Below, one piece after another: positions 50,261 through 59,268 of a stretch of DNA of 64,000 bases. Source of the stretch: an uncultured Paracoccaceae bacterium (GTDB lineage Bacteria; Pseudomonadota; Alphaproteobacteria; Rhodobacterales; Rhodobacteraceae); the NCBI GenBank assembly GCA_947503925.1, contig CANNFQ010000004.1, positions 1-64,000 of the forward strand, read 5' to 3'. The position numbers were made by a program, and so were the translations under genes. A model generated the notes under the pieces. It was not told the origin of the DNA. It did no database searches and was given only the letters and a program-made list of their open reading frames with translations. Positions within the stretch are counted from its first letter, which is position 1; each line of letters begins with the position of its first letter.

Positions 50261-50769
50261 GACGGAACAACCCCCTCTGAAGACAAGGAGGACATAAGCT
50301 GTTTGCGTGCCCTGTGTATGCGACTCATCACCGTACCAATGGGAATCCCCAGTAATTCCGAGGCTTCACGATAACTGTAGCCCTCGGCACAGACCAGCAT
50401 CAGCGGCTGTGCAAGATCCTGATCAAGGTCATCAACCTTGCGGCGGACCTGCTTGGCGGTCAGCACCTCATCAGCCTGGTCTTCGACCCGCAGCTCTGTC
50501 GCCTCTTCGGCAGGGACCTGGCCCGCACCCTGACGGACATTGCGCTTGCGGATTTCGCTGATCCACAGATTGCGCAGGACGCGGAACAACCAACGATCCA
50601 GCGGTTGGGCGGGGTCATATTGCTGCCATTTCTGCAAGGCCGCGGCACAGGCATCCTGCAACAGGTCATCTGCATCCGGACCAGACCGGGTCAAAGACAA
50701 GGCAAACCGCCGCAATCGGGGCAGCAGGCTGATCATCTCGGATTTGAATTGGTCAGGTGTCATGGCCAT
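50257..50769 (-). CDS. ECF-type RNA polymerase sigma factor
   Basis: RRFALSLTRSGPDADDLLQDACAAALQ...GYSYREASELLGIPIGTVMSRIHRARKQL; ORF track start (50952) likely too long. Confidence 0.9.
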   Translation of the reverse strand: MAMTPDQFKSEMISLLPRLRRFALSLTRSGPDADDLLQDACAAALQKWQQYDPAQPLDRWLFRVLRNLWISEIRKRNVRQGAGQVPAEEATELRVEDQADEVLTAKQVRRKVDDLDQDLAQPLMLVCAEGYSYREASELLGIPIGTVMSRIHRARKQLMSSLSSEGVVPS

Positions 50770-51014
50770 CGCGGTTGCTTGCATCAGGCAGCCGGGCCAC
50801 CCTTTGCCACTATTCGCGATATTGGGCCGGGCATCAATGCACTGATCGCGCCATATCGGCAATCCGGCGGTATTTAGCACCCGGATGCCCAACGCTGCCT
50901 GTTCAACAGGCGATATGTAAGTGACTGTCATCGCCATTTTTCCCGCTTTCATAAGTGTTACGCATGAACGGAGCGGTTTATTCTGCCATGGCGCAGATTT
51001 GCGTGATATGAACT

Positions 51015-51028
51015 GGGTCCTGACCCTA
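51015..51028. repeat. Solo end of the GGGTCCTGACCCTA element family
   Basis: GGGTCCTGACCCTA identical to the core of the 37393-37658 TIR; supplies the stop codon of the adjacent regulator gene. Confidence 0.55.
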
Positions 51029-52042
51029 CGGGATATTTTCCGGGGTCAGGACTTGAACCGTTGAAATCGGGGCCGATACCGGCGCGCCAAGCAACTGGTG
51101 ATAGGCAAGGAAGGCGTTGAAGGCGTTTTTCATATCCGATTGCAAATCGTGATGCAGGATAAAATCCAGCCTGTGATTCAGGGCCAGATTGCGATTTTCC
51201 TGATCCAGATCATGGGCCACAAACACCGCGGGACGCTGCCCATGATGTGCCAGCGTATCAAGGATGGACCGATTGCCCCCGCCCATCGAATAGACCGCGC
51301 GCAATTCGTGAATGTTGCCCATGATTCCTGATAGCAGTTTGGCGGTTTCAAAATGCACGCCACTGCCACCTTGCAGATTCACAATCCGTAAATGCGGGCA
51401 GCGGTCTGTCAGGGTCCGGGTAAAGGCTGTCTCGCGCTCTTCTTCGCCCAGAAAACGTTCGTGGCTACGGGTCGCCAATACCGTGCCTTTGGCATCCCCA
51501 ACCACCTTGGCGATCAGATAGGCGGCGGTGCGGCCTGCCCCGGCATTGTCCAGCCCCACATAGCAAAGCCGCGCCGGGGCAGAGATATCCGTGACAAGCG
51601 TCACAACGGGTATCCTCGCCTCTGAAAGCCTATTGACCGCGTCCCTGACCTTGGCGGTATCCCGCGCCTTGAGGCAGACACCATGGCTGCCGCGTTTCAG
51701 GATACGGATCAAGGTTGCGACAACCTCCTCCTCTGTCATGATCTCTTGACTGATGAACCGGGGACGGCAGACCGCCGTTCCGATTTTAGGCAGAACGGCC
51801 TCTGCCGCTGCTTTGACTTCGCGGCTGAAACGGGTGGGGGCCTCGATCACGAAATCAAAGAACAGACGCCTGCCACGCGCGGCAAGTTGCGCCTCTTGGC
51901 CGGTCAGTTCTTCGATTGCCATCGCCACGCGCCGCTTTGTCTGTTGGCTGACATGGGCGCGATTGTTCAGAACCCGATCAACCGTCGCTGGCCCCAAACC
52001 GGCCTGACGGGCAATCTCTTTGATTGGAAAGCGATGAGTCAT
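51026..52042 (-). CDS. LacI family transcriptional regulator
   Basis: RFPIKEIARQAGLGPATVDRVLNNRAHVSQQTKRRV HTH and sugar-binding domain. Confidence 0.92.
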   Translation of the reverse strand: MTHRFPIKEIARQAGLGPATVDRVLNNRAHVSQQTKRRVAMAIEELTGQEAQLAARGRRLFFDFVIEAPTRFSREVKAAAEAVLPKIGTAVCRPRFISQEIMTEEEVVATLIRILKRGSHGVCLKARDTAKVRDAVNRLSEARIPVVTLVTDISAPARLCYVGLDNAGAGRTAAYLIAKVVGDAKGTVLATRSHERFLGEEERETAFTRTLTDRCPHLRIVNLQGGSGVHFETAKLLSGIMGNIHELRAVYSMGGGNRSILDTLAHHGQRPAVFVAHDLDQENRNLALNHRLDFILHHDLQSDMKNAFNAFLAYHQLLGAPVSAPISTVQVLTPENIP

Positions 52043-52123
52043 TTGATGTGTTTTTGATGTGTTTTGCAACGTAACGCAATCACTGCTGCGCTATCCTTGG
52101 GGGTAACAAGGGAAGGATATCTG

Positions 52124-53305
52124 ATGAAAGATGCTGTTGAACCGCTGACCGGCTATTACGATCCGGAGGCCTGCGATTTGCAGGAGTTTCTGCCGCTTGT
52201 TGATCAAAGCACACGGGCCGCGGACGTGCCGCATGCCGCCGCAATCGAAAAGAATACACCAATCTACGATATGGATGATCTGCGGCCAGCGCTGGAGGAT
52301 CATGAAAGTCGCAGGCAGCTGATGGCGGAATGGGCGCGCGTGTTGCGCCTTGGGGCCGGTGTTGTCGCGCTCAGGAACAGCTACGCGGATACAACGGTGC
52401 TGGATGACGCGACCGATATCTACACACGGATCATTGCAGAGGAAAAACAACAAAGCGGCGGTGGTGCCGATCACTTTGCCGCGTCAGGTGCGAATGACCG
52501 CGTCTGGAATGCGCTGCAAAAATTATGCGAAGCCGCGCCGGATGTTTTCCTGAACTACTTTGCCAATACCACCATCGCCGCGATCTGTGAGGCATGGCTG
52601 GGGCCAAACTATCAGATGACAGCGCAGGTAAACCTTGTGCATCCGGGCGGGGCGGCGCAACAGGCGCATCGCGACTATCACCTTGGGTTTCAGACCGCAG
52701 ATGTCAGCGCGTCCTACCCCGCACATGTCCATGATGTATCGCCCATTCTGACGCTTCAGGGGGCGGTTGCCCATTGCGACATGTCGCTGGAAAGCGGCCC
52801 GACCAAATTACTGCCATTCTCGCAGGCCTATCGCCCGGGCTATGCGGCGTGGCGTCGGGATGATTTCCGGATCTGTTTCGAAGAACGCTATGTGCAACTG
52901 CCGCTGAACAAGGGCGATACTGTCTTCTTTAACCCTGCGCTGTTTCATGCGGCTGGCGCCAATACAACTGCGGATATTCACCGGTTCGTCAATCTGTTGC
53001 AGGTCTCATCGGCATTTGGCCGCGCGATGGAAACGGTTGATCGGGACAAAATGTGCAGGATCTTGTTTCCACAGGCGATGCGAGCCAGCGCCGAAAGCCG
53101 GTTAAGCGACGCTGAACTGTCCGCCCTGATCGCGGCGACTGCGGAAGGATATTCCTTTCCAACGAACCTTGACCGTGATCCGCCCATCGGTGGGCTTGCC
53201 CCCGAAAGCCAGGCGGCATTCTTTCACCGTGCCCTGTCAGAGGGCATGAGCGAAGCGGATTTTGGCAAACATTTGGATAAGATGAACGGCGTGAAAAGGG
53301 CCTGA
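52124..53305 (+). CDS. Phytanoyl-CoA dioxygenase family protein
   Basis: Fe(II)/2OG-type HRDYH...D motif region (AHRDYHLGFQTAD), NKGDTVFFNPALFHAAGANTT. Confidence 0.85.
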   Translation: MKDAVEPLTGYYDPEACDLQEFLPLVDQSTRAADVPHAAAIEKNTPIYDMDDLRPALEDHESRRQLMAEWARVLRLGAGVVALRNSYADTTVLDDATDIYTRIIAEEKQQSGGGADHFAASGANDRVWNALQKLCEAAPDVFLNYFANTTIAAICEAWLGPNYQMTAQVNLVHPGGAAQQAHRDYHLGFQTADVSASYPAHVHDVSPILTLQGAVAHCDMSLESGPTKLLPFSQAYRPGYAAWRRDDFRICFEERYVQLPLNKGDTVFFNPALFHAAGANTTADIHRFVNLLQVSSAFGRAMETVDRDKMCRILFPQAMRASAESRLSDAELSALIAATAEGYSFPTNLDRDPPIGGLAPESQAAFFHRALSEGMSEADFGKHLDKMNGVKRA

Positions 53306-53308
53306 CCG

Positions 53309-53722
53309 TCAATCCTCGACCTTGCCCCGCAGTGCCTTGACCGTGCTGCGGGCCTTCTTGGCATCCAATCGCCTGCGAATGGACCCTTTGGTCGGGCGGG
53401 TCGGGATGCGTCGCTTGGGTTTTTCACAGGCTTTGCTGATCAGTTCGGCCAGCCTTTCGCGGGCAATCTCGCGGTTTCGGGCCTGGCTGCGGGTGTCCTG
53501 TACAAACAGAACCAGTGCCCCATCCTGCGTCCAGCGGCGCCCGGCGAGGCGCTTTAGCCGGGCTTTCACGGGTTGGGGCAGGTTGGGGGACCGCTCGGCC
53601 TCAAACCGCAGTTCAACAGCCGTGGACACTTTGTTCACGTTCTGCCCGCCAGGGCCGGATGACCGGGTAAAGTTTTCGGTCAGTTCCCAATCGGCGATTT
53701 CTATCTGGTCATTGATCCGCAT
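53309..53722 (-). CDS. arfB: Peptidyl-tRNA hydrolase ArfB (ribosome rescue)
   Basis: FTRSSGPGGQNVNKVSTAVELRF; basic C-terminal tail. Confidence 0.95.
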   Translation of the reverse strand: MRINDQIEIADWELTENFTRSSGPGGQNVNKVSTAVELRFEAERSPNLPQPVKARLKRLAGRRWTQDGALVLFVQDTRSQARNREIARERLAELISKACEKPKRRIPTRPTKGSIRRRLDAKKARSTVKALRGKVED

Positions 53723-53791
53723 CGTTCATTCCGCCCGCTCGCCCGCGTGATGTAACCCGTTTTGCCGCAAAACACACGGGGCAAGCCCGGA

Positions 53792-54688
53792 TCAGCCTGC
53801 AACCAGATGCAGGTGTTGCGGCGCGATGTTCACATACGCCTCCATTCCCCAGTCAAATCCCAGAAAATCCTGTTCGATCCCATCGGCAAAGATCACGCCG
53901 CCTTCATTGATTTGCGACAGGATGCGTACGGGATGGGTCGGGTCAATCTCACCTGCGGCAATCTCGGTCCCGGAAATCTGACTGGGCCAGGGTTCGCGGG
54001 CGAAAAAGGCGGCGCGCGGGGCGTCAGGCGCGATGGCAAAGCTGCGGCCTGTGGCCGTCATGATTGATTTGGCCCAGCCGGTCAGGCCGGTGCCGGTTGC
54101 TACGATCAAACCGCTGGAGGATTGGAATTCCTCTGCCTTGCCGGTCTTGATGATGTAACGGGCGGATTGGTGCGACCTGTGCCCGATGAACAATTCGTTC
54201 AACGCAAGGATCGTCTGGCCGTCGCCAAGTGCGGCCTGTACCATGACCCGGTTTTCGACCGTGGCTTCCTTGGCGGCGACGGCTTGCAGTAATGCGGGCA
54301 ACAGACCGGTCGTGGCGCGGGTCAGCACGCCCTCTGTCCTGTTGGGGTCCGGGCTGACGCCGATCACCGGCTGACCGTCCAGGTATTTGGCAAGATTGGC
54401 GACCAGTCCATCCTGCCCGACGGCCACAACGATATCATTGGCGGAAAACAGAAATCGGTTCAGGTCTTTGCGCAGGACATGTGCAAAGGACCAGTCGGCA
54501 GGCACGGCGGTCTTTGCGTGACCAAGTGCAGTTGCCTGCACCTGATCACGATCAACGACCGCCGCAATGTCCTGGCCGCGACGTTCAAGGAAAAACGCCG
54601 CTTGCCCGTGCGTCCCGTGGGCGGCCAACAGGCTGGCATATTCCGTTTCGCGGCTGACCAGCACAACGCGGGGACGCAGGCTACTCAT
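53792..54688 (-). CDS. Divergent NAD-kinase-fold protein
   Basis: Motifs aligned by eye to NAD kinase: VAVGQDGLV (for GGDGT), LALNELFIG (NE motif), SSGLIVATGTGLTGW (for DGLIVATPTGSTAY). Confidence 0.7.
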   Translation of the reverse strand: MSSLRPRVVLVSRETEYASLLAAHGTHGQAAFFLERRGQDIAAVVDRDQVQATALGHAKTAVPADWSFAHVLRKDLNRFLFSANDIVVAVGQDGLVANLAKYLDGQPVIGVSPDPNRTEGVLTRATTGLLPALLQAVAAKEATVENRVMVQAALGDGQTILALNELFIGHRSHQSARYIIKTGKAEEFQSSSGLIVATGTGLTGWAKSIMTATGRSFAIAPDAPRAAFFAREPWPSQISGTEIAAGEIDPTHPVRILSQINEGGVIFADGIEQDFLGFDWGMEAYVNIAPQHLHLVAG

Positions 54689-55710
54689 CTGTCTGGACCC
54701 GCGTTAGGGGCTGCCAGCAATCCGCCCATCTGCTGGACAAGGCTGGCCAGCATATCGGGGTTGATGGTCAGGCTGTCGACCTGTTTCAGCTTGCCCGCAA
54801 ATTCCTGCGCCGCGATGGCAAACAGCACGGCCGGTGGCACATTGCGCACCGCATCCATACGGGCCTGTTCCATATCTGCGGCGGCCTGTTCGACCGACCG
54901 GATGCGCTGGGCCTCTGCATCGGCGCCGATGATCGTGGCCTCGGCAGCCGCTTGGGCTGACAGACGCTGTGCCTCTGCCTTGGCCTCGGCTTCCGCCCGC
55001 GCGTTTTCGTTTTCACGCGCGATCAGGTCCTTGCGACGGCTGGCCAGTTCTGTCTGGTTGGACAGCTCGTTTTCGGCAATCGCGCGTTCCTTATCAACGG
55101 CCAGCGCGCGGCGGCTGAATGTCGCCTCATCCGCCTTTTGTTGCAGGCTTTCGAATGTCGGAGCCTGCAAAGCGCGGGACAGTTCCGAACTGGGGGTCAG
55201 GGCCGCGACACGCATGGTCACGATTTCCAACCCCATGGCGGCCAAAGTCGAATCCTCGGCAAAGCCCGCACTGATCGCGGCCTGCAACGGGGATAGACCG
55301 GCCTCCAACAATGTGCGGACATCCTTGCCCTTCAGGTAGCTATCGGCAAACTGGCGAACCAGCCCGCTCAGCACCGAACGGATTTGATCTTCGGGCTTGC
55401 CGTTATACTGGCCCTTTTTCAGGTCAATCGTGTAATCGACCCGCTGGCTCAGGGCCTCTGCCGCGACAACGCGCCATGTGACAGAGCCCTGGACCGCCAA
55501 ATCCTGATAGTCGGAAGACTGGCCCTTGATCATGAATGGCATCTCGCGGTCATCCATAGGGATTTCGGTGATCGACGCCCTGTGCGGATCAAACCAGAAT
55601 GACAGGCCGCGCCCAGCTTTTCTGAGTTTGCCGCGGCGGAAATACTGGATATGGCTGGACGCCTCGGCGCGCAGCAGGTTGTAGACGGGGTAACGTTTGA
55701 TCTGAGCCAT
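54685..55710 (-). CDS. SPFH/Band7 domain-containing protein
   Basis: Band-7-like N-terminus, EAEAKAEAQRLSAQAAAEATIIGADAEAQRI coiled coil; 4-bp overlap with next gene. Confidence 0.85.
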   Translation of the reverse strand: MAQIKRYPVYNLLRAEASSHIQYFRRGKLRKAGRGLSFWFDPHRASITEIPMDDREMPFMIKGQSSDYQDLAVQGSVTWRVVAAEALSQRVDYTIDLKKGQYNGKPEDQIRSVLSGLVRQFADSYLKGKDVRTLLEAGLSPLQAAISAGFAEDSTLAAMGLEIVTMRVAALTPSSELSRALQAPTFESLQQKADEATFSRRALAVDKERAIAENELSNQTELASRRKDLIARENENARAEAEAKAEAQRLSAQAAAEATIIGADAEAQRIRSVEQAAADMEQARMDAVRNVPPAVLFAIAAQEFAGKLKQVDSLTINPDMLASLVQQMGGLLAAPNAGPDR

Positions 55711-55719
55711 GTCTTGGCC

Positions 55720-56382
55720 TCACTTTTCTGTCTTCACTTGGTATAATTCGGCGGGGCGGTAGGCCCGGCCTTTTTCGAATGTGCCGGTGGGCGCGATCAG
55801 CCCTCGATCCATCAGCTTGCGGCGAAATGCCGGTTTGGTGAGCGGATGACCCAAAATCGCCTCATGCACGATCTGCGCATCACGTAGGGTGAAAAGATCG
55901 GGCAAGAGGGCGAACCCGATGGCGGAATAATCCAGTTTGCCCCGCAATCGTGTCACCACATCACCCAGGATCATCTGGTGATCAAAGGCGAGCGTCAGAG
56001 GGCCATCCGGTCCGGTTGCAGGACCATCAGGGCCAGACAAGCTGGCCAGCACCTGATCCGCGTCACCATTGATTGAGGCGAGCAACTTTTCAGCAGGGCA
56101 CAGCGCCATGTAAACGATGCTGATCACGCGTTCACGTGGGTCGCGGTCCACCGCGCCATAGGTGGCCAGCTGTTCGAAATGAACATCCGCCAGCCGGGTC
56201 TTTTCGTGCAGGACCCGCGCCACCGTTTCATCCAGCGAGGCATCAATATGCACGAAACCACCGGGCATCGCCCAGCCTTGAACCGGGGCATCATCACGGC
56301 GCATCAAAAGGACCTTCAGGGCACCTTCAACGACGCTTAGCACGGCCAGATCGACGGCGACATTCGGGCGTTGATATTCCAC
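55720..56382 (-). CDS. NrtR-like regulator: Nudix domain plus C-terminal winged helix
   Basis: GTG start with AAGGAG SD; LKVLLMRRDDAPVQGWAMPGGFVHIDASLDETVARVLHEKTRL; C-terminal FTLRDAQIVHEAILGHPLTKPAFRRKLMDRGLI. Confidence 0.82.
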   Translation of the reverse strand: MEYQRPNVAVDLAVLSVVEGALKVLLMRRDDAPVQGWAMPGGFVHIDASLDETVARVLHEKTRLADVHFEQLATYGAVDRDPRERVISIVYMALCPAEKLLASINGDADQVLASLSGPDGPATGPDGPLTLAFDHQMILGDVVTRLRGKLDYSAIGFALLPDLFTLRDAQIVHEAILGHPLTKPAFRRKLMDRGLIAPTGTFEKGRAYRPAELYQVKTEK

Positions 56383-56555
56383 AGTGATGCTCCTTTTCCT
56401 GCGTTCGGAACATACATAGTAATACAATAGTTATATGTAAAGTGATAATATCATAAATAGACGTACAAAAGGCTTTCGGCCCCAATGATGCAATGGAGGA
56501 CGGTCATAAAATCCGATGCCTCCCGGACATCGTCAAACACGATGGCTGGGGGCGA

Positions 56556-57233
56556 CTACCGCTTACCGTAGAAGTAACCGCCAAGTTCAGTGTTGTTGAA
56601 ACCAGCTGCAACCTCATCAGCGTTGCTGCCATAAATACCACCTTCGATATCCATCTCTGTCCCGTCGAAATCAACCCTGCCAGAGACGACACCGTTATTA
56701 TCCACGACGCCATAAACGTCGAGACGGGTATCCTCTGACGTACCAATCAACGTGTTATTGAAGAAGGCATATTGCAGATCCAGCGCACTGTGACCCGCGA
56801 TCGCGTTGTTTGCAGCCACGGTATAATGCCCCTGATAGGTGACATTGCCCGTTGGCAGGGCTTCTGTGGTGCCGTCGATGATTGAAAACGCATCTGCAAG
56901 GTTACCATCACCGCCGGCGGCTGCGACCATGACATCATCGCCAGTAAACAAAGCACCTGTGAATCCGGAGCTTCCCGTCAAAACCTGTTCTTCCCCGGCG
57001 ATGTTCCCCGCGGTTGGAACGTCGAGGTTGTCAAAAAAAGAACCGCTCTTCGTAAGACGGTATCCATCCCCGATAGTATAAGGGATGATCTCTCCACCAC
57101 TCACCGCCACTTCAACCGCGCGGCTGGACGCAGAGGTAACATTATCCGTGGCACTATCGGCAGCACCGTCGGAGCCGCCACCTGCACAAGCGGAAAGCAG
57201 GGACAGGACGGCGAGGAATGTCAGTTTCTTCAT
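56556..57233 (-). CDS. Transferrin-binding-like (TbpB-type beta-barrel) surface lipoprotein
   Basis: Lipobox LSLLSACAGGG; C-terminal GTEMDIEGGIYGSNADEVAAGFNNTELGGYFYGKR. Confidence 0.7.
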   Translation of the reverse strand: MKKLTFLAVLSLLSACAGGGSDGAADSATDNVTSASSRAVEVAVSGGEIIPYTIGDGYRLTKSGSFFDNLDVPTAGNIAGEEQVLTGSSGFTGALFTGDDVMVAAAGGDGNLADAFSIIDGTTEALPTGNVTYQGHYTVAANNAIAGHSALDLQYAFFNNTLIGTSEDTRLDVYGVVDNNGVVSGRVDFDGTEMDIEGGIYGSNADEVAAGFNNTELGGYFYGKR

Positions 57234-57454
57234 TGTAATATCGTCTCTTTGGCTGGTGTTGGCACAATCGCCAGTTGAACAGGGTTAGCGGCGTTCAATA
57301 CGCTATCCGTGTCCAATTTGCGGCGGGTTTGAGACGATTTTGAATTAGTTTGTTGGCATGTCCTACGGCCTTCGACGTCCGGCAACGTAACAGGCAGTCT
57401 GCGTGCCGTATCATAGTCAAAGCAGTTCGGGCCTTTGCAAGCTGACTTACAATG

Positions 57455-57485
57455 AAAAAGGGCCACCCCGGCGATGGGATGGCCC
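57455..57485 (-). terminator. Strong Rho-independent terminator of a small transcript
   Basis: Minus strand GGGCCATCCC-ATCGCC-GGGGTGGCCC-TTTTT. Confidence 0.85.
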
Positions 57486-57537
57486 TCTCCTGAATTTCGG
57501 AGGCGGGTCGGTTAGGGTTGCCCACCTTATGGTGTTC

Positions 57538-57603
57538 TCAGCCAAGGGCTGCCTTAGCTTTGACCCCCATAAGTTGTCCCGACACACTTCTCCAATACCT
57601 CAT
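57538..57603 (-). CDS. Candidate leader/small peptide MRYWRSVSGQLMGVKAKAALG (overlaps alternate GTG frame 57554-57610, MHHEVLEKCVGTTYGGQS)
   Basis: Preceded by GAAAGGAGGTGATCCAG (57626-57610) and followed by the terminator. Confidence 0.4.
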   Translation of the reverse strand: MRYWRSVSGQLMGVKAKAALG

Positions 57604-57699
57604 GATGCACTGGATCACCTCCTTTCAAAATGTTTCGCCTGATAGGGAGGTTGGCACAGATTTGGTATATTTCAAGTAAAAATATCGTACATTTCGTGT

Positions 57700-58341
57700 T
57701 TATGCGGTCTTGCGCTGCAAGCGCCCAACAATGATACGAAACGGGACTAGCGCAATCAAAGCGATTGACAGTTTCACACCCCAATCGGCCACGGCCAGCG
57801 ATACCCAAAGCGGGGCAATGGGTCCGGTGGTCAGAAACGGTATCGGGTCCTGGGCCCAGATCACCTCTTCCGCTGCCGCTGCGCTCAAGCCGTTGAACGC
57901 GGCCGCGAATGCGATTGAGAAGAAGATCACCGTATCAACTGTTGAACTGATCAGGGTGCTGCCGAGCGGCGCGGTCCACCAGGACCCGTCGCGCAGCCGG
58001 TTGAACACGGCGATATCCAGCAATTGTGCCACCAGAAATGCCGTGGCGGATGCAATCGCGATACGCAGTGCCACCGCCGGATAGGTGAACCCGTCGCCCT
58101 GCAACATGATCTGCGACCCGATCAGGGAACAGATGATCCCGACGACCAGACCGGCGAACACGACCTTCCGTGCGGCCGACACGCCGTAAACCCGGTTCAT
58201 GATATCGGTGACCAGAAAGGCCAGCGGATAGGTGAACGCCCCCCAGGTCAGTAACCCATCAAGGATCAGGAATTGCACAAGGATATTGGACGCCACAACA
58301 ATGGTGGTCATGGCGAGAACGCCGGGAAGGATACGTGTCAT
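57700..58341 (-). CDS. Queuosine precursor transporter (YhhQ family)
   Basis: FLILDGLLTWGAFTYPLAFLVTDIMNRVYG...VDTVIFFSIAF. Confidence 0.92.
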   Translation of the reverse strand: MTRILPGVLAMTTIVVASNILVQFLILDGLLTWGAFTYPLAFLVTDIMNRVYGVSAARKVVFAGLVVGIICSLIGSQIMLQGDGFTYPAVALRIAIASATAFLVAQLLDIAVFNRLRDGSWWTAPLGSTLISSTVDTVIFFSIAFAAAFNGLSAAAAEEVIWAQDPIPFLTTGPIAPLWVSLAVADWGVKLSIALIALVPFRIIVGRLQRKTA

Positions 58342-58416
58342 CAGAGTTTCCGTTTTGACAAGGGTGCGGCACTTGGCCCCCGATCATCGGGGACAGGGGC
58401 AACTACCGCTCACCGT

Positions 58417-59268
58417 TTAATCCGTCAATCGGTATTCAACGAAGAGTGTTTCCTGAAAGGGCTGAAAATTGTTATCTGAAATCAGGGTCAGGCGCAGCCC
58501 CGTGCCATCATGCCAGACGCTGATCCCTTCCAGATTGTCAAACATGCCAAGCCGGGTTTGCAGGATATGTTCCTCTGTCCCACCCGACAGGTCAAACCTG
58601 CGGATCCTGTTGCGAAAGCCAACCCCCAGAAAATCGCGTTCCAGCAGATAGAACCGGCCATCCGGTCCGATATCTGCGCCCACAGGGAGAAATGGCCCCA
58701 ATCGGGAAATGTCAAAGGGTTGATCCCAGACACCATCCTTCAGCCGGGTCACCGCGAATGGCCAATTGGCACGGCCCGACCGTTCCGGCAGGGTGTAAAG
58801 CGCGCCGTCCGGGCCAATCGCCAACGCCTCCAGCGATGCATTTGGCGGGATATCTGCGTGATCCGGGTGAAGGATCGCACGGGATGTCGGCGCGCCGATG
58901 GCCTCCAGCATGCGCAGGCTATGGGTACGCTCAAAGGATATGATAATCGTGCCGTCCGGGGCGATGGCCAGACCTTCGCTGTCGTTCCTGTCGCGGCGAA
59001 ACTGGCTGCCGATACTGTCGGTCAGGCGGGTCAGGGGGCCAGCATCGATGCCCGTGATCACCCCATCAGTGCGGATGAACCGACCAGCAACAATCCCGCC
59101 CCGGTCCGTGATGGCAGTGAAATCCATACCATCGGCAGACACCTCAAGCCCGGAAAACCCGCCAAACCCCTTTTCATCCCGATCCCAGGCGTAAGCGCTG
59201 AGCAATACCGGCTCGGCACTCGTAAAGGAGGCCCAGAGCAGGGCAATCAGTGACACGAACAGGCGCAC
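58417..59268 (-). CDS. Esterase-like activity of phytase family protein
   Basis: Signal peptide; GGFSGLEVSADGMDFTAITDRGG, NDSEGLAIAPDGTIIISFER. Confidence 0.85.
   Translation of the reverse strand: MRLFVSLIALLWASFTSAEPVLLSAYAWDRDEKGFGGFSGLEVSADGMDFTAITDRGGIVAGRFIRTDGVITGIDAGPLTRLTDSIGSQFRRDRNDSEGLAIAPDGTIIISFERTHSLRMLEAIGAPTSRAILHPDHADIPPNASLEALAIGPDGALYTLPERSGRANWPFAVTRLKDGVWDQPFDISRLGPFLPVGADIGPDGRFYLLERDFLGVGFRNRIRRFDLSGGTEEHILQTRLGMFDNLEGISVWHDGTGLRLTLISDNNFQPFQETLFVEYRLTD

Noticed and set aside
57610-57626. Possible 16S rRNA gene fragment on the plus strand
   Set aside because: Only 17 nt match and the flanking sequence does not resemble rRNA; the minus-strand Shine-Dalgarno interpretation fits the following ORFs and terminator better.
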